Shown: positions 11,755 to 22,872, counted from the first letter of the stretch. The stretch is 64,000 nt of DNA from Providencia stuartii (GCF_029277985.1 NZ_CP119546.1:2046001-2110000), one strand, 5' to 3'. The notes: generated from the sequence alone by a model not told the origin. Numbers and translations are program-made.

Positions 11755-13215
11755 TTAAACCAAAAACAGCGTTGCTAAACCTAAGAAGATAAAGAAACCA
11801 CCAGTATCGGTAATTGCAGTGATCATAACACTAGAACCGATAGCCGGATCTTTACCCACTTTGAGCATAATCAATGGGATAAGAACGCCCATAATGGCCG
11901 CCATCAGCAAGTTGAGGATCATTGCTAATGTCATGACAGCGCCCATTGCGAGGTCACCATAGAGGAAATAGGTAATCACCCCCATAATTCCCCCCCAAAC
12001 GACACCATTAATAAAGGCAACTCCCAGTTCTCTCAACATTAAGAATGAGAAACTACCTGTTTGGATTTGGTGAAGTGCGATTGCACGCACAATCATAGTA
12101 ATGGTTTGGTTACCTGTATTGCCTCCAATTCCGGCAACGATAGGCATTAAGGTCGCTAAGGCGACTAGTTGGGAGATCGTGTCCTCAAAGACACCGATAA
12201 CACGAGATGCAATGAATGCCGTACAAAGGTTAATAGCAAGCCAAGTCCAACGCGTTTTCACCGCTTGACCAACAGGGGCAAACACATCCTCTTCTGGGCT
12301 CAACCCCCCCATACGACGGATACTGTTGTCATTCTCTTCGTTTAAATTATCAACGATATCTTCAACGGTTAACCGTCCCATTAATAGGCCGTTACTGTCG
12401 ACAACAGCTGCTGAAATCAAGTCATAACGTTCGAACGCACTGGCTGCATCTTCACCTTTTTCATCGGGTAAGAAGGTGACCGTGTCTGTTTTCATGACAT
12501 CAGCGACAATACGCTCTGGTGATTGCGTTAATATCGTCGTGAGGGGGAGTTCACCCTGCAAATAATTATGACTATCGACGACGAAAATTTTATCTGTTGC
12601 CTCAGGGATTTTTCCACGTTGGCGGAGATAACGTTGAACTGTTTTTAAAGTGACATTGGGGCGGACAGTGACGAACTCAAAATCCATCATTTGTCCGACG
12701 CTGTCTTTTGCATATTGCAGAACTTCACGAATACGACTTCGTAAGCTCGGGTCAAGGTAGGTGAGTAGCCTACGCATGGTATCTTGTGGTAAATGCTCTG
12801 CAATATACGCTTGTTCATCAACATGTAAGTTAGCAACAGCGCGAAGTAATTCCCTGTCAGACATATCCTTGATCAGGCTATCCCAAACGGCGACAGAAGC
12901 CTCGACTAACACTTCACCACGTTCCGTGTTATCGACGAGACGCCATAGCGCTAGACGCTCATCATAAGGTAACATCTCTAAAATATCGGCAATATCGGCG
13001 GCGTGTAAATCAATGAGGAGTTCTTTGACTGCATTGATTTTTTCGCTAAGAGCCTTATCGCTTAAGATAGCGTGTTGGTCATGTTCGACAAGCGTTTGGA
13101 CAAATTCTTCATCATCCAAAAATAGCGTCAGAATCTGCTGGCGGATGTGAGCCAGTTTCTGAGAATGCGGATTGATTGTTGGTACCGCATCGATTGAGGA
13201 AGCAGGTTGTGACAT
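11755..13215 (-). CDS. mgtE: Magnesium transporter MgtE
   Basis: MgtE is a homodimeric Mg2+ channel gated by cytosolic magnesium. The 486-residue protein has an N-terminal helical MgtE_N domain (about residues 35-140), a tandem CBS pair (about 145-275, with VADVMKTDTVTFLPDEKG), and a C-terminal five-helix membrane domain with the signature GIGGNTGNQ. The start at 13215 (MSQPASSIDAVPT) is preferred over an upstream in-frame start at 13293, because AAGGAT lies just before it and the upstream extension is unlike the family. It follows ppx by about 180 nt and has its own terminator. Confidence 0.92.
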   Translation of the reverse strand: MSQPASSIDAVPTINPHSQKLAHIRQQILTLFLDDEEFVQTLVEHDQHAILSDKALSEKINAVKELLIDLHAADIADILEMLPYDERLALWRLVDNTERGEVLVEASVAVWDSLIKDMSDRELLRAVANLHVDEQAYIAEHLPQDTMRRLLTYLDPSLRSRIREVLQYAKDSVGQMMDFEFVTVRPNVTLKTVQRYLRQRGKIPEATDKIFVVDSHNYLQGELPLTTILTQSPERIVADVMKTDTVTFLPDEKGEDAASAFERYDLISAAVVDSNGLLMGRLTVEDIVDNLNEENDNSIRRMGGLSPEEDVFAPVGQAVKTRWTWLAINLCTAFIASRVIGVFEDTISQLVALATLMPIVAGIGGNTGNQTITMIVRAIALHQIQTGSFSFLMLRELGVAFINGVVWGGIMGVITYFLYGDLAMGAVMTLAMILNLLMAAIMGVLIPLIMLKVGKDPAIGSSVMITAITDTGGFFIFLGLATLFLV

Positions 13216-13393
13216 TTTAATCCTTAAAACAATGACGGGTACTTGGCGTACCTGTGTGGATCCATTGGCGAAAAAACACGTATATTTTGCCATTTATTGA
13301 TCGTTAACCCAAATAAATATCAACAATCAAGGCAAATTAACGTAAAACTAACTAGAACCCTATCTTAGGGAGACAGTATTCACGGTCGTCATA

Positions 13394-14923
13394 CTAATTA
13401 GATTCTTCGCGTATATCTAATTTCCAGCCGGGCACATCCTCCCAGTAAGCGCTCTCTTTTTCGAGATCAAGCTGCATCAAAGCATTTTGCGACAAATACT
13501 GAGCAGGTAGGTATAGTGTCCAGTGTCCATCATCGGTTTCTAAGCGTAATGATGATGGGATGGTTGTGGATTGTCTTTGGTTATTTAATAGTATGGATAA
13601 CCGTAAAATTTGTATCAATGGTAAAAATTGTTTTCTTTTATATAAATTAAACTTAGGTATATCATCGAATTTAATCACACGTCGGTGGTTACGTACAAGC
13701 GTCGCTAATAGAGTTTGCTGTTCTTGGTTAAACCCCGGTAAATTGGTATTTTGTAGAATATAAGCGGAATGGCGATGTAGACCACTCTGATTAATGTGCA
13801 GGCCAACTTCATGCAGCATCACAGCCCAAATTAAAATGGATTCAAGTTGCGGATTGGCTAACTTGGGATTTTGCTGAGCCCACTGATGATATAGCTCCTC
13901 CATCGTCTTTAACACGCGCCGTGCCTGCTCTCTATCTATATTATAGTGTTCTGCAAGGCTCAAGGCCGTACGTTGGCGGATATCTTGATGGCGAAAACGT
14001 CCTTCCATTTCATAAAGTACACCTTCACGTAGCGCCCCATCGGAAAGGCGTAACTCTTTAATATCTAATGAATCAAAAACAGCACAGAGTATCGCTAAGC
14101 CAGGAACAAACACGTGTTTGCGCTCAGTCGAGAGACCAGGGATTGCAACAGCTGAAAAAGTTTTATACTTCAGCGCCATTTGCTTAATCTTTTCGAGCCG
14201 TTCGCGGGTAATAATACCGTCACGTTCGCCCATCTCGACAATCACAGCATGTACTGCTTTGATTGTCCCTGAAGCACCCATCGCCACATCCCAGTGCATA
14301 TGTTTAAACTTGTTGGCGGTCTGCTCAAGCTTTAAACAAGCCGTGAGATAGGCGCGATTGAAGTTTTCTGAACTAATGACTTCATTCGGGAAGTAATTTC
14401 GCGCAAAGCTCACACAACCCATTCGACGGCTATCGATTAAAAGAGGTTCAAAACGTTCACCTACCACTAATTCAGTAGAACCGCCTCCAATGTCAATAAC
14501 CAATTTGCGTCCTTTTTCGGGCTGGGTGTGTTCTACCCCCATAAAAATAAGACGCGCTTCTTCTTGCCCAGAAATGATTTCAATTGGATAAGGGATGATT
14601 TTTTTGGCTCGTTTCAAAAACTCTTCAACGTTTGTGGCAACACGTAAAGAGTGGGTGCCTACGATACAGACGTTTTCTTCCGTAAAGCCTTGTAGGCGTT
14701 CTGCAAATAACGCAAGGCAGGCAAGGCCCCGTTCCATGGCTTCTTCACTCAGTTCATTTGTATCACTTAAACCATCGGCAAGATGCACGCGTTGTTTTAA
14801 ACGCGTCAGTATTTGTAGAGCACCGTTAACAATACGCGCAATCACCATATGAAAGCTGTTTGAACCAAGGTCAATCGCTGCGATCTCTTGAGGCCTAGGG
14901 GTTGATATATCAGTTAATGGCAT
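13394..14923 (-). CDS. ppx: Exopolyphosphatase Ppx
   Basis: The 509-residue enzyme releases terminal phosphate from inorganic polyphosphate. The ASKHA-fold phosphate loops are visible as [17 protein letters not shown] (near residue 15) and [15 protein letters not shown] (near 145). The C-terminal HD-like domain carries [15 protein letters not shown]. It starts 4 nt after the ppk stop, the conserved ppk-ppx operon of enterics, so synthesis and breakdown of polyphosphate are coupled. Length agrees with E. coli Ppx (513); it is more likely Ppx than GppA because of this linkage. Confidence 0.95.
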   Translation of the reverse strand: MPLTDISTPRPQEIAAIDLGSNSFHMVIARIVNGALQILTRLKQRVHLADGLSDTNELSEEAMERGLACLALFAERLQGFTEENVCIVGTHSLRVATNVEEFLKRAKKIIPYPIEIISGQEEARLIFMGVEHTQPEKGRKLVIDIGGGSTELVVGERFEPLLIDSRRMGCVSFARNYFPNEVISSENFNRAYLTACLKLEQTANKFKHMHWDVAMGASGTIKAVHAVIVEMGERDGIITRERLEKIKQMALKYKTFSAVAIPGLSTERKHVFVPGLAILCAVFDSLDIKELRLSDGALREGVLYEMEGRFRHQDIRQRTALSLAEHYNIDREQARRVLKTMEELYHQWAQQNPKLANPQLESILIWAVMLHEVGLHINQSGLHRHSAYILQNTNLPGFNQEQQTLLATLVRNHRRVIKFDDIPKFNLYKRKQFLPLIQILRLSILLNNQRQSTTIPSSLRLETDDGHWTLYLPAQYLSQNALMQLDLEKESAYWEDVPGWKLDIREESN

Positions 14924-14927
14924 AGTA

Positions 14928-16997
14928 TTAAGACCTTGTCTCAGGCGTTTCTAGTGATTTCAAATAGTCATAAACAGCAAGTTGCGCCCGAATTTTGCGC
15001 TTATTACCGCGGGGAACATAATGATTACTGAGATCTTTGTCAACATAACGCGCCTTAACGGTATCGTTAAATTGTAATTCAAGGATATCTAAAACTAGCT
15101 GTTTCAGTCGACAGTCCACTAGGAGGACGGCCACCTCAATCCGATAATCAATATTACGGGTCATCCAGTCAGCCGATGAAATGAAGACTTTTTCATCACC
15201 TGCATTCGTAAATACATAAACACGGTCATGCTCTAAAAAGCGATCAACAATACTGGTGACTTGAATATTTTCACTATACCCAGGTTGCCCAGCAACGAGT
15301 GAGCACATCCCTCTGACTAATAAACGAATTTTGACGCCAGCATTGGAGGCGTCATACAACTTGTCGGTCAGCTCTTTATCAACCAAATTATTGATTTTTA
15401 AAGTAATGCCGCTTGGTAAACCGGCTTGGGCATTCGCCATTTCTTGGTCAATGAGTTCATTGAGCTTGAGGCGTGTGTTTTGTGGTGAAACCATTAAATT
15501 GTCAAAAGTGACAGGACGGTATGGGTTTTCAATAAAACTAAACACGCGGCGAACTTCATTGGTAATTTGCTCGTTCGCAGTGAGTAATGAATAGTCGGTA
15601 TAAAGACGAGCCGTCTTTTCATTGAAGTTACCTGTTCCGATATGGGCATATCGAATAATTTGACCTTCTTCCATGCGTGAAATAATAAATAGCTTGGCAT
15701 GAATTTTTAGGCCAGGAGCCGAGAAGATAACGTGTACCCCAGCCTCTGTGAGTCGCTTGGCCCAGTGAATATTGGCTTCTTCGTCAAAGCGGGCTTGTAA
15801 TTCAACCACCACTGTGACTTTTTTACCGTTATGGGCCGCATGGATCATGGAATCAATAATGCGTGAGTCTTTGGCAACACGATAAATATTAATTTTTATT
15901 GATAAGACACTCGGGTCAAAAGAAGCTTGTCTTAATAGTTCTAATGTGTGCTCAAAAGTATAATAAGGGTAGTAGAGCAAAACATCCCGTTCGCGAATGG
16001 CATCAAAGCCGTTACGGAAATTGTCAAACCAGCGGTGACGCAGCCGAGGTAAAGGTTTATTGAGTAGACTTTTATTTCCTTCATTAGGGAAATTAATAAA
16101 ATCTTTAAAATTGTGATAACGGCCGCCAGCGATCACGGAGTCGTCATTGGATAAACCTAATTTTTCACGTAGTACAGCGACCATTTCGTCAGGCATATCA
16201 CGCTGATAGACGAAACGCACAGGCTCAGCCGTGAGCCGCTGTTTGAGTGTTGATGACATGATTTCAAGTAAACTTGATTCCATTTCTGTCGCGATATCAT
16301 ATTCTGCATCACGGGTCATTTTCATGGAATACGCATTTAATTCGTCGTAATCAAAGAATCCTTTAAAAATTTCATCCAAGGTGTAACGTAAAATATTATC
16401 AATCAGAACCATCGATTTGCGGCGTTTTGGCATTTCGGGTGGCAGATTAACAAACCGAGGAACTTTATCTGACGGAATTTCTAAGAGAGCATATTGCACA
16501 TTACTGCTATTAATAATCTCAACAGCTAAGTAGGTGTAGTCATCTTTTAAGAACTCCACCAAGTTAGTATCGGGATTAATCAAGATTGGCGTAATATGTT
16601 GACGCAAGTGTTGACGAAAATATTGGCGTAACCAAATTTGTTGGCGAGGGGATATTTGCCGTTCGTTAATTAAGAAAATTTGGTTGCGAGCCATTTCAAG
16701 CAAGAGGTCGTTGTACAAAATATCGAACTCTTGATCCTGCTTAGCAACTTTATTTTGAATACGTTTAAGTAAATGACGAGCGCCGCTGGCGGAGCCGCGC
16801 TCTTCGTTAATTAAGATACGACGTTTTACATCGGCAAAACGGACTTTGTAGAATTCATCTAAGTTATTGGAATAAATACCTAAAAAACGCATACGCTCGA
16901 TAAGAGGGTTTCGCTTATCTGCTGCTTCTTGTAAAACCCGTTCGTTAAAAGCAAGCCAGCTTAGCTCTTTTTCGTGGTATAGACGTTCTTGGGACAT
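14928..16997 (-). CDS. ppk: Polyphosphate kinase PPK1
   Basis: The 689-residue enzyme reversibly transfers the ATP gamma-phosphate to long polyphosphate chains. The two phospholipase-D-like catalytic domains are present with both histidines: the phospho-accepting one in LKIHAKLF and the second in [17 protein letters not shown], 19 residues later as in E. coli PPK (H435/H454). The N-terminal helical domain starts [22 protein letters not shown]. It is first in the ppk-ppx operon and matches the E. coli length (688). Confidence 0.96.
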   Translation of the reverse strand: MSQERLYHEKELSWLAFNERVLQEAADKRNPLIERMRFLGIYSNNLDEFYKVRFADVKRRILINEERGSASGARHLLKRIQNKVAKQDQEFDILYNDLLLEMARNQIFLINERQISPRQQIWLRQYFRQHLRQHITPILINPDTNLVEFLKDDYTYLAVEIINSSNVQYALLEIPSDKVPRFVNLPPEMPKRRKSMVLIDNILRYTLDEIFKGFFDYDELNAYSMKMTRDAEYDIATEMESSLLEIMSSTLKQRLTAEPVRFVYQRDMPDEMVAVLREKLGLSNDDSVIAGGRYHNFKDFINFPNEGNKSLLNKPLPRLRHRWFDNFRNGFDAIRERDVLLYYPYYTFEHTLELLRQASFDPSVLSIKINIYRVAKDSRIIDSMIHAAHNGKKVTVVVELQARFDEEANIHWAKRLTEAGVHVIFSAPGLKIHAKLFIISRMEEGQIIRYAHIGTGNFNEKTARLYTDYSLLTANEQITNEVRRVFSFIENPYRPVTFDNLMVSPQNTRLKLNELIDQEMANAQAGLPSGITLKINNLVDKELTDKLYDASNAGVKIRLLVRGMCSLVAGQPGYSENIQVTSIVDRFLEHDRVYVFTNAGDEKVFISSADWMTRNIDYRIEVAVLLVDCRLKQLVLDILELQFNDTVKARYVDKDLSNHYVPRGNKRKIRAQLAVYDYLKSLETPETRS

Positions 16998-17051
16998 CGT
17001 TGCTCCATATTGTAGGAATAGATAAACTTAAGGATGAATAATTACCTTACC

Positions 17052-17639
17052 TTAAACGTGCTGCTTAATTGTGGCATGTGGATTAACAACACTTTCAGGG
17101 TTTGCAGACTGAGCTTTGCTTGCAAAGTATTGGTGTTGAAAAATACACATGCGGATCGCGGTATGATAGCGACCATTGACGAAAAACTCATCGATAAGCT
17201 CGCCTTCCGTATGGAAGCCCAGTTTATTGTATATGTGGATAGCTTTGATATTTTCTTTATCCACGATGAGGTAAAGTTTATATAAATTGAGAACAGAGAA
17301 AGCATAGTCCATTGCGAGTTTAGCTGCACGTGTTGCGTAGCCATGGCCTTGGTGGCTCGGAGCAATGATAATCTGAAACTCAGAACGACGGTGAACATAA
17401 TCGATTTCAACCAATTCCACTAAGCCAACTTTTTCACTGTCATTTTCAACAATAAAGCGCCGCTCAGATTGGTCATGAATATGTTTATCATAGAGATCAC
17501 TCAACTCAACGAAAGCTTCATAAGGCTCTTCAAACCAGTAACGCATTACACTGGCATTATTATCAAGTTGATGGATAAACGCTAAATCTTCACGTTCAAG
17601 TGGGCGCAACCTAAACGGATGAACTTGCCCGGTCGTCAT
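17052..17639 (-). CDS. speG: Spermidine N(1)-acetyltransferase SpeG
   Basis: This 195-residue GNAT-fold enzyme acetylates spermidine and spermine from acetyl-CoA to limit polyamine toxicity. The acetyl-CoA loop is [20 protein letters not shown] (about residues 93-112), followed by the [20 protein letters not shown] strand-helix typical of SpeG. The start at 17639 ([11 protein letters not shown]) has AGGTG 4-8 nt upstream; an earlier in-frame non-ATG start lacks this. It is slightly longer than E. coli SpeG (186), with an extra C-terminal tail. It lies 54 nt upstream of ppk on the same strand and may share its transcript. Confidence 0.92.
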   Translation of the reverse strand: MTTGQVHPFRLRPLEREDLAFIHQLDNNASVMRYWFEEPYEAFVELSDLYDKHIHDQSERRFIVENDSEKVGLVELVEIDYVHRRSEFQIIIAPSHQGHGYATRAAKLAMDYAFSVLNLYKLYLIVDKENIKAIHIYNKLGFHTEGELIDEFFVNGRYHTAIRMCIFQHQYFASKAQSANPESVVNPHATIKQHV

Positions 17640-17840
17640 ATAACACCTCAATTCTATTTAAAAGATACGCATCTACTATCGATATTTTTAAGTCATAAAG
17701 ACAAATAAATGCCACGAATTATTTTCACTCTTAACCAATAAGGATACCACTAATTTACGATAAAATAATGACACAAAGCAGGAGGCTCTACTAAGTGGTG
17801 AAGATTAACGCACTTTGTCGCGGATAGAGTGGCTTATCCA

Positions 17841-17871
17841 ACAAAAAGGGCAGAGATCTCTCTTTGCCCTT
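17841..17871 (-). terminator. Rho-independent terminator of purMN
   Basis: AAGGGCA (17846-17852) and TGCCCTT (17865-17871) form the outer stem, with further partial pairing of the inner GAGA/TCTC. On the minus strand the stem is followed by TTTTTG. It lies 38 nt past the purN stop. Confidence 0.8.
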
Positions 17872-17908
17872 AGTGAATGTCATGGTCTAGCGTTGGACAG
17901 TGATTAGG

Positions 17909-18544
17909 CTATTCATTTGCATAGCCTTGTGGTGGCAAACATTGACCATCTAAATAAGCAAGATTATCTTTCATGACTAAACGGTCATCGATAAACCATT
18001 GCACAACAAGTGGATAAATATTGTGCTCTTGTGCTTTCACTCGCTCTACAACCGCTTCTTCACTATCCTCTGCAAAAATAGGCACTTTGGCTTGTAATAT
18101 CACAGGACCGCCGTCTAGCTCTTCAGTGACAAAATGCACGGAAGTCCCATGTTCGCTATCGCCGTTCTCTATTGCCTTGCGGTGGGTATGTAATCCGGGG
18201 TACTTCGGTAATAGAGAAGGGTGAATATTCAGCATTTTTCCCGCGTAATGTTTCACGAAGTCCGCCGTTAAGATGCGCATGAACCCAGCAAGCACCACTA
18301 AATCAGGCTGATATCCATCCATCATTGCCATCAATGCAGCGTCATATTCTTCACGACTTGCCAATGATTTTGCACTTAGCGTTAAGGCAGGGATCCCTGC
18401 CTTTTGTGCACGAATCAACCCATAAGCATCGGGTTGATTACTGATGACAGCCACTATCTGCGCCTGAAGGCCATTGGACGTCGCATCAATCAGCGATTGT
18501 AAATTACTGCCGCTGCCTGAAATAAGAACAACAATTTTTTTCAT
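17909..18544 (-). CDS. purN: Phosphoribosylglycinamide formyltransferase PurN
   Basis: PurN carries out step three of purine synthesis, transferring a formyl group from 10-formyl-THF to GAR. The 211-residue protein shows the N-terminal ISGSGSNLQSLID phosphate loop. The catalytic segment MLNIHPSLLPKYPGLHTHRKA holds the Asn and His, and the Asp follows in VTEELDGGPVI. It shares its first nucleotide with the last of purM, so translation is coupled, and both answer to the PurR box at 19649. Length equals that of E. coli PurN within one residue. Confidence 0.96.
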   Translation of the reverse strand: MKKIVVLISGSGSNLQSLIDATSNGLQAQIVAVISNQPDAYGLIRAQKAGIPALTLSAKSLASREEYDAALMAMMDGYQPDLVVLAGFMRILTADFVKHYAGKMLNIHPSLLPKYPGLHTHRKAIENGDSEHGTSVHFVTEELDGGPVILQAKVPIFAEDSEEAVVERVKAQEHNIYPLVVQWFIDDRLVMKDNLAYLDGQCLPPQGYANE

Positions 18545-19584
18545 TAGCGGATAACAACCTGTTCTTCACCCGCAGGAAGCTGAGCAATAGAACCGATTTG
18601 CCATGCTTTTTCACCTAAACCGTTGAGCAGCGTGAGTGCCGCATCAACGTCATTTTGTGGCAAGGCAATAATAATGCCGACACCACAGTTAAAGGTGCGA
18701 TACATTTCGTGATCTGTCACACTGCCTGCTTTTTGTAACCAATTGAATACCGCAGGCCATTGCCAACTCGCTTTATCAATTTGTGCTTGTGTATTTTCAG
18801 GCAATACACGAGGAATATTTTCCCAGAAACCACCGCCAGTGATGTGTGCGATTGCGTGGATATCACATTTTTCAATCAGCTCAAGGACGTTTTTTACATA
18901 AATACGTGTTGGTGCTAATAGGTGGTCAGCCAGTGATTGACCTTCAAGGTCTGTTGATTCTGGGTCGGTTTGACTCACTTCAAGAATTTTACGTACTAAT
19001 GAGTAACCATTAGAGTGGGGGCCACTTGATGCTAATGCGATCAGTGCATCACCGGCACTAACCTTGCTACCATCAATGATCTCGGAACGTTCAACAACAC
19101 CAACGCAGAATCCAGCAACATCATAGTCTTCACCGTGGTACATACCGGGCATTTCCGCGGTTTCTCCCCCGACAAGGGCACAACCTGATTGTTTACAACC
19201 TTCTGCGATACCTGTGATCACACTTGCTGCGGTATCAACATCCAGCTTGCCTGTTGCGTAATAATCTAAGAAAAATAGCGGTTCGGCACCTTGTACAATT
19301 AAGTCATTAACGCACATAGCGACCAAGTCGATGCCGATCGTGTCGTGGCGTTTTAAATCCATTGCAAGGCGCAGTTTAGTACCAACGCCATCTGTACCTG
19401 AAACTAACACAGGTTCCCGGTATTTTTGTGGCAGGGAACATAACGCACCAAACCCTCCCAATCCTCCCATAACTTCTGGTCGGCGAGTTTCTTTCACTAC
19501 GCCTTTAATACGTTCAACCAATGCATTACCTGCATCAATGTCAACACCGGCATCTTTATAGCTGAGAGAGGTTTTATCAGTCAC
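18544..19584 (-). CDS. purM: Phosphoribosylaminoimidazole synthetase (AIR synthetase) PurM
   Basis: PurM closes the imidazole ring, turning FGAM into AIR with ATP. The 346-residue protein starts [20 protein letters not shown] and carries the Gly-rich loop [10 protein letters not shown], the GTKLRLA segment and the conserved [13 protein letters not shown] place the start at the GTG at 19584, which gives the E. coli length and is preceded by GGGGG about 8 nt upstream. An in-frame TTG at 19596 is less likely. It is the first gene of the purMN operon. Confidence 0.94.
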   Translation of the reverse strand: MTDKTSLSYKDAGVDIDAGNALVERIKGVVKETRRPEVMGGLGGFGALCSLPQKYREPVLVSGTDGVGTKLRLAMDLKRHDTIGIDLVAMCVNDLIVQGAEPLFFLDYYATGKLDVDTAASVITGIAEGCKQSGCALVGGETAEMPGMYHGEDYDVAGFCVGVVERSEIIDGSKVSAGDALIALASSGPHSNGYSLVRKILEVSQTDPESTDLEGQSLADHLLAPTRIYVKNVLELIEKCDIHAIAHITGGGFWENIPRVLPENTQAQIDKASWQWPAVFNWLQKAGSVTDHEMYRTFNCGVGIIIALPQNDVDAALTLLNGLGEKAWQIGSIAQLPAGEEQVVIR

Positions 19585-19648
19585 TACGGCCCCCAAGGCA
19601 ATTGTGTTTTGGAAAAATAGACTTCAATAAACGCTATTCTAACAGGCT

Positions 19649-19664
19649 AAGCAAACGTTTGCGA
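19649..19664 (-). promoter_or_regulatory. PurR operator upstream of purMN
   Basis: The 16-mer AAGCAAACGTTTGCGA contains the perfect palindrome GCAAACGTTTGC and matches the enteric PurR box (ACGCAAACGTTTTCGT) at 13 of 16 positions. It lies 65 nt upstream of the purM start, where a hypoxanthine/guanine-dependent repressor would block transcription. Confidence 0.85.
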
Positions 19665-19946
19665 TAGCTTTATGAATGAAATCATCATCGTGTTTTTTAT
19701 CGTAGCGAAATGAAGCTTTAGTGTTTATGGGGGAATGCTTGTTGCAAATATTTATACCGTTTACATAAGGTAAAATGCGATTGAGCATCTATAATTTTAC
19801 ATTGTGATTTTATTGAATATATTTCATTGCATGCATGCGGTTATTCGGTTCAAGGTAGTGGAATGTGCTATTGGCATATTGAGTGAAATGGTGAGTTTAA
19901 AAATAAGCTATTTCTGATTGTTTTGACATCAATCAAACATGGCATA
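19665..19946. other. Divergent purM/upp intergenic region
   Basis: About 440 nt separate the purM and upp starts. The purM side holds the PurR box and the upp side a good promoter. The middle, about 19665-19946, shows no reading frame, repeat or RNA gene that I can support. Confidence 0.5.
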
Positions 19947-19975
19947 GTGGCATCTTCCATAAAAAGAGGTATAAT
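19947..19975 (+). promoter_or_regulatory. Sigma-70 promoter of upp-uraA
   Basis: A perfect -10 hexamer TATAAT lies at 19970-19975. GTGGCA (4 of 6 to TTGACA) lies at 19947-19952 with the ideal 17-nt spacer. The upp start follows about 47 nt later behind a TAGGAGAA ribosome binding site. Confidence 0.65.
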
Positions 19976-20022
19976 CCCGCGATTTTTTTGTGCGCTGACG
20001 TCTAAAATAGTAGGAGAATTCC

Positions 20023-20649
20023 ATGAAGATCGTTGAGGTAAAACACCCTCTCGTTAAACATAAACTCGGCCTGATGCGAGATCATGATATAAGCACCAAA
20101 CGCTTTCGTGAACTGGCCTCAGAGGTTGGTAGCCTACTAACTTATGAAGCAACCGCTGACCTAGAAACTGAGAGAGTTACCATTGAAGGTTGGTGTGGTC
20201 CTGTAGAAATAGAGCAAATTAAAGGGAAAAAAATCACTGTTGTACCTATTCTCCGTGCAGGTATCGGCATGATGAATGGCGTTCTAGAAAGTATTCCAAG
20301 CGCTCGAATCAGTGTTGTCGGTGTGTATCGTGATGAAGAAACCTTTAAACCTGTCTCTTACTTCCAAAAATTAGTTTCCAATATTGATGAGCGTATGGCT
20401 TTGGTTGTTGACCCAATGCTGGCAACGGGTGGGTCAATGATCGCCACGATCGACCTGTTGAAAAATGCGGGCTGTAAATCAATTAAAGTATTAGTGCTGG
20501 TTGCAGCACCTGAAGGGATTAAAGCACTTGAAGAAGCTCACCCAGATGTCGAGCTCTATACCGCGTCCATTGATCAATACCTAAATGAACATGGTTATAT
20601 TGTTCCTGGGCTAGGTGATGCTGGCGATAAGATATTTGGTACTAAATAA
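20023..20649 (+). CDS. upp: Uracil phosphoribosyltransferase Upp
   Basis: Upp salvages uracil by joining it to PRPP, giving UMP. The 208-residue cytosolic enzyme carries the PRPP loop [20 protein letters not shown] (about residues 128-147) and the C-terminal uracil-binding stretch [18 protein letters not shown]. Length equals E. coli Upp. A TAGGAGAATTCC ribosome binding site precedes the ATG. It is followed by a strong terminator and then the uracil permease gene, the usual salvage pair. Confidence 0.97.
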   Translation: MKIVEVKHPLVKHKLGLMRDHDISTKRFRELASEVGSLLTYEATADLETERVTIEGWCGPVEIEQIKGKKITVVPILRAGIGMMNGVLESIPSARISVVGVYRDEETFKPVSYFQKLVSNIDERMALVVDPMLATGGSMIATIDLLKNAGCKSIKVLVLVAAPEGIKALEEAHPDVELYTASIDQYLNEHGYIVPGLGDAGDKIFGTK

Positions 20650-20654
20650 TAATT

Positions 20655-20682
20655 AGCCGACTTTAGAAGTCGGCTTTTTTTT
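20655..20682 (+). terminator. Intercistronic terminator between upp and uraA
   Basis: AGCCGACTT (20655-20663) and AAGTCGGCT (20667-20675) enclose a three-base loop and are followed by a run of T. This perfect intrinsic terminator lies inside a likely operon and would reduce uraA relative to upp by partial read-through. Confidence 0.85.
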
Positions 20683-20713
20683 GATGATAAAAATGCATTA
20701 AGGGGATGAAAAA

Positions 20714-22015
20714 ATGACACGTCGTGCGATTAGTGTTGAAGAAAGGCCACCACTACTACAAACCATACCGCTAAGTTTTCAACATTTATTTGCCATGTTT
20801 GGCGCGACAGTGATTGTACCCATTTTGTTTGGTGTTAACCCAGCAACGATTTTGTTGTTTAACGGTATTGGCACCTTACTTTATCTATTTATCTGTAAAG
20901 GGAAGATTCCTGCGTATTTAGGTTCCAGTTTCGCTTTTATTTCACCCGTGATGATTTTGCTACCTCTTGGTTATGAATTGGCATTAGGCGGCTTTATTAT
21001 TTGTGGTGTCTTATTCTGTATTGTGGCGTTAATTGTCAAAGTTGCGGGTCGAGGTTGGATAAATGTCATGTTTCCACCCGCGGCAATGGGCGCCATTGTT
21101 GCGGTTATCGGCCTCGAATTAGCACAAACAGCCGCGGGAATGGCGGGTTTGTTGCCTAAAGAAGGCGCTCCAGTCGATTCAAGTACCTTAATCATTTCGA
21201 TTACCACACTGGTGGTGACCGTGTTGTGTGCTGTTGTCTTCCGCGGCTTTTTATCCATTATTCCTATCTTAATTGGTTTCTTGGCGGGATATGCGTTGTC
21301 TTATTTTATGGGGATCGTGGATTTTACACCTGTCATTGAAGCGCCATGGTTTGCAATACCGACTTTTTATACACCACGTTTTGAATGGTTCGCTATCTTA
21401 ACTATCTTACCTGCTGCGTTAGTTGTCATTGCTGAGCACGTCGGTCACTTAGTTGTGACGGCAAATATTGTTGAGCGTGATTTAATGAAAAATCCTGGTT
21501 TGCACCGTTCTATGTTTGCAAATGGTTTTTCTACTGTCATTTCTGGCTTTTTTGGCTCAACACCGAATACCACGTATGGTGAAAATATCGGGGTCATGGC
21601 AATTACTAAGGTTTACAGTACGTGGGTTATCGGTGGTGCGGCTGTGATTGCTATTTTGCTTTCGTGTGTAGGTAAATTAGCCGCTGCGATTCAGTTAGTG
21701 CCAGTACCTGTCATGGGTGGGGTTTCATTATTACTTTATGGTGTCATTGGTGCGTCCGGTATTCGTGTTCTTATTGACTCGAAGGTTGATTATAATAAAC
21801 CGCAAAACTTAATCCTAACCTCTGTCATCTTAATCATTGGTGTCAGTGGGGCGGTGATCCATATCGGTCAAGCGGAACTGAAAGGCATGGCCTTAGCAAC
21901 AATTGTTGGTATTGTGATGGCTTTAGTATTCCGTTTTATTACTTTTGTGCGTCCTGAAAAACAATTTGTAACGTCAGACCTTGAAGAAATAGAGACTCAC
22001 CAGTCTAAGAAATAA
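20714..22015 (+). CDS. uraA: Uracil:H+ symporter UraA
   Basis: The 433-residue inner-membrane NCS2 permease has about 14 membrane segments and the UraA-type N-terminus RRAISVEERPPLLQTIPLSFQ. The substrate-site segment AEHVGHLVVTANIVERDLMK (near residue 240) carries the conserved acidic and histidine residues. It imports uracil for Upp, encoded just upstream across a leaky terminator. The start at 20714 has AAGGGGAT 9-16 nt upstream. Confidence 0.95.
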   Translation: MTRRAISVEERPPLLQTIPLSFQHLFAMFGATVIVPILFGVNPATILLFNGIGTLLYLFICKGKIPAYLGSSFAFISPVMILLPLGYELALGGFIICGVLFCIVALIVKVAGRGWINVMFPPAAMGAIVAVIGLELAQTAAGMAGLLPKEGAPVDSSTLIISITTLVVTVLCAVVFRGFLSIIPILIGFLAGYALSYFMGIVDFTPVIEAPWFAIPTFYTPRFEWFAILTILPAALVVIAEHVGHLVVTANIVERDLMKNPGLHRSMFANGFSTVISGFFGSTPNTTYGENIGVMAITKVYSTWVIGGAAVIAILLSCVGKLAAAIQLVPVPVMGGVSLLLYGVIGASGIRVLIDSKVDYNKPQNLILTSVILIIGVSGAVIHIGQAELKGMALATIVGIVMALVFRFITFVRPEKQFVTSDLEEIETHQSKK

Positions 22016-22025
22016 AAGCATTCTG

Positions 22026-22058
22026 CAATTGCCGATGTGATGAAAGCATCGGCAATTG
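22026..22058 (+). terminator. Terminator downstream of uraA
   Basis: CAATTGCCGATG (22026-22037) and CATCGGCAATTG (22047-22058) form a perfect 12-bp stem with a 9-nt loop, followed by a T-rich tail (AGTTTCTTCTT). It lies 10 nt past the uraA stop. Confidence 0.8.
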
Positions 22059-22137
22059 AGTTTCTTCTTGTTCATTTATGCTTGAAATTTATGGTAAACT
22101 TTCTACTGTTAATTGTTTTGCACAGCCAGAGGTGCTT

Positions 22138-22839
22138 CTGAACACGCCATCGCAACTTTCACTACCACTCTATCTACCTGATGATGAAACGTTTGCTAGC
22201 TTTTATGCAGGCGAAAATGAAGCGTTGTTGTCTGCGATTAAACTCGCCATTAATCAACCCCACGGTAGCTATATTTATTACTGGTCTCGTGAAGGTGGAG
22301 GAAAAAGCCATCTATTGCATGCCGCTTGCGCTGAACTTTCCGAACAAGATATGGCGGTAGGGTATGTACCACTCGATAAACGTGCCTATTTTGTTCCTGA
22401 AGTTTTGGAAGGTATGGAACACCTTTCTTTGGTTTGTATCGATAACATTCAGTGTATTGCGGGTGATCCTGAATGGGAAATGGCGATTTTTAATCTGTAT
22501 AACCGTATTTTAGAAATCGGTCGTACCTGCTTGTTGATCACAGGTGATAGGCCACCAAGGCAAATTGAACTTTCTCTTCCTGACTTAGCCTCTCGTCTAG
22601 ATTGGGGGCAAATTTATAAACTGCATCCACTGAGTGATGAAGACAAAATCTGTGCGTTGCAGCTACGCGCTAGGATGCGTGGTTTTGAATTACCAGAAGA
22701 TGTATGTCGCTTTGTGTTAAAACGTCTAGACAGAAAAATGGGGACGTTATTTGATATTTTGAACAAACTGGATCATGCATCAATTGTTGCACAACGTAAA
22801 CTGACAATTCCTTTTGTCAAAGATATCCTCCAGTTATAA
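22138..22839 (+). CDS. hda: DnaA regulatory inactivator Hda, CUG start
   Basis: Hda binds the DNA polymerase sliding clamp and stimulates ATP hydrolysis by DnaA, stopping re-initiation. The 233-residue AAA+ protein begins [20 protein letters not shown], where QLSLPL is the clamp-binding motif. Walker A ([10 protein letters not shown]), Walker B (LVCIDNIQ) and the Arg-finger region LASRLDWG are present. The start is placed at the CTG at 22138, because homology begins there, AGAGGTG lies just upstream and the length then equals E. coli Hda, which also starts at CUG. An ATG at 22078 would add 20 unrelated residues. Confidence 0.93.
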   Translation: MNTPSQLSLPLYLPDDETFASFYAGENEALLSAIKLAINQPHGSYIYYWSREGGGKSHLLHAACAELSEQDMAVGYVPLDKRAYFVPEVLEGMEHLSLVCIDNIQCIAGDPEWEMAIFNLYNRILEIGRTCLLITGDRPPRQIELSLPDLASRLDWGQIYKLHPLSDEDKICALQLRARMRGFELPEDVCRFVLKRLDRKMGTLFDILNKLDHASIVAQRKLTIPFVKDILQL

Positions 22840-22840
22840 A

Positions 22841-22868
22841 AAGGCAGCCTCTTAGCTGCCTTTTTTGT
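22841..22868. terminator. Bidirectional terminator between hda and yfgD
   Basis: AAGGCAGC (22841-22848) and GCTGCCTT (22855-22862) form an 8-bp stem with a six-base loop, A-rich on the left and T-rich on the right. It serves hda on the plus strand and probably the convergent bepA-yfgD transcript on the minus strand. Confidence 0.85.
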
Positions 22869-22872
22869 ATCC

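Noticed and set aside
13213..13293. Longer mgtE start at 13293
   Set aside because: The added 26 residues are unlike MgtE, and a clear AAGGAT site stands before the inner ATG at 13215.
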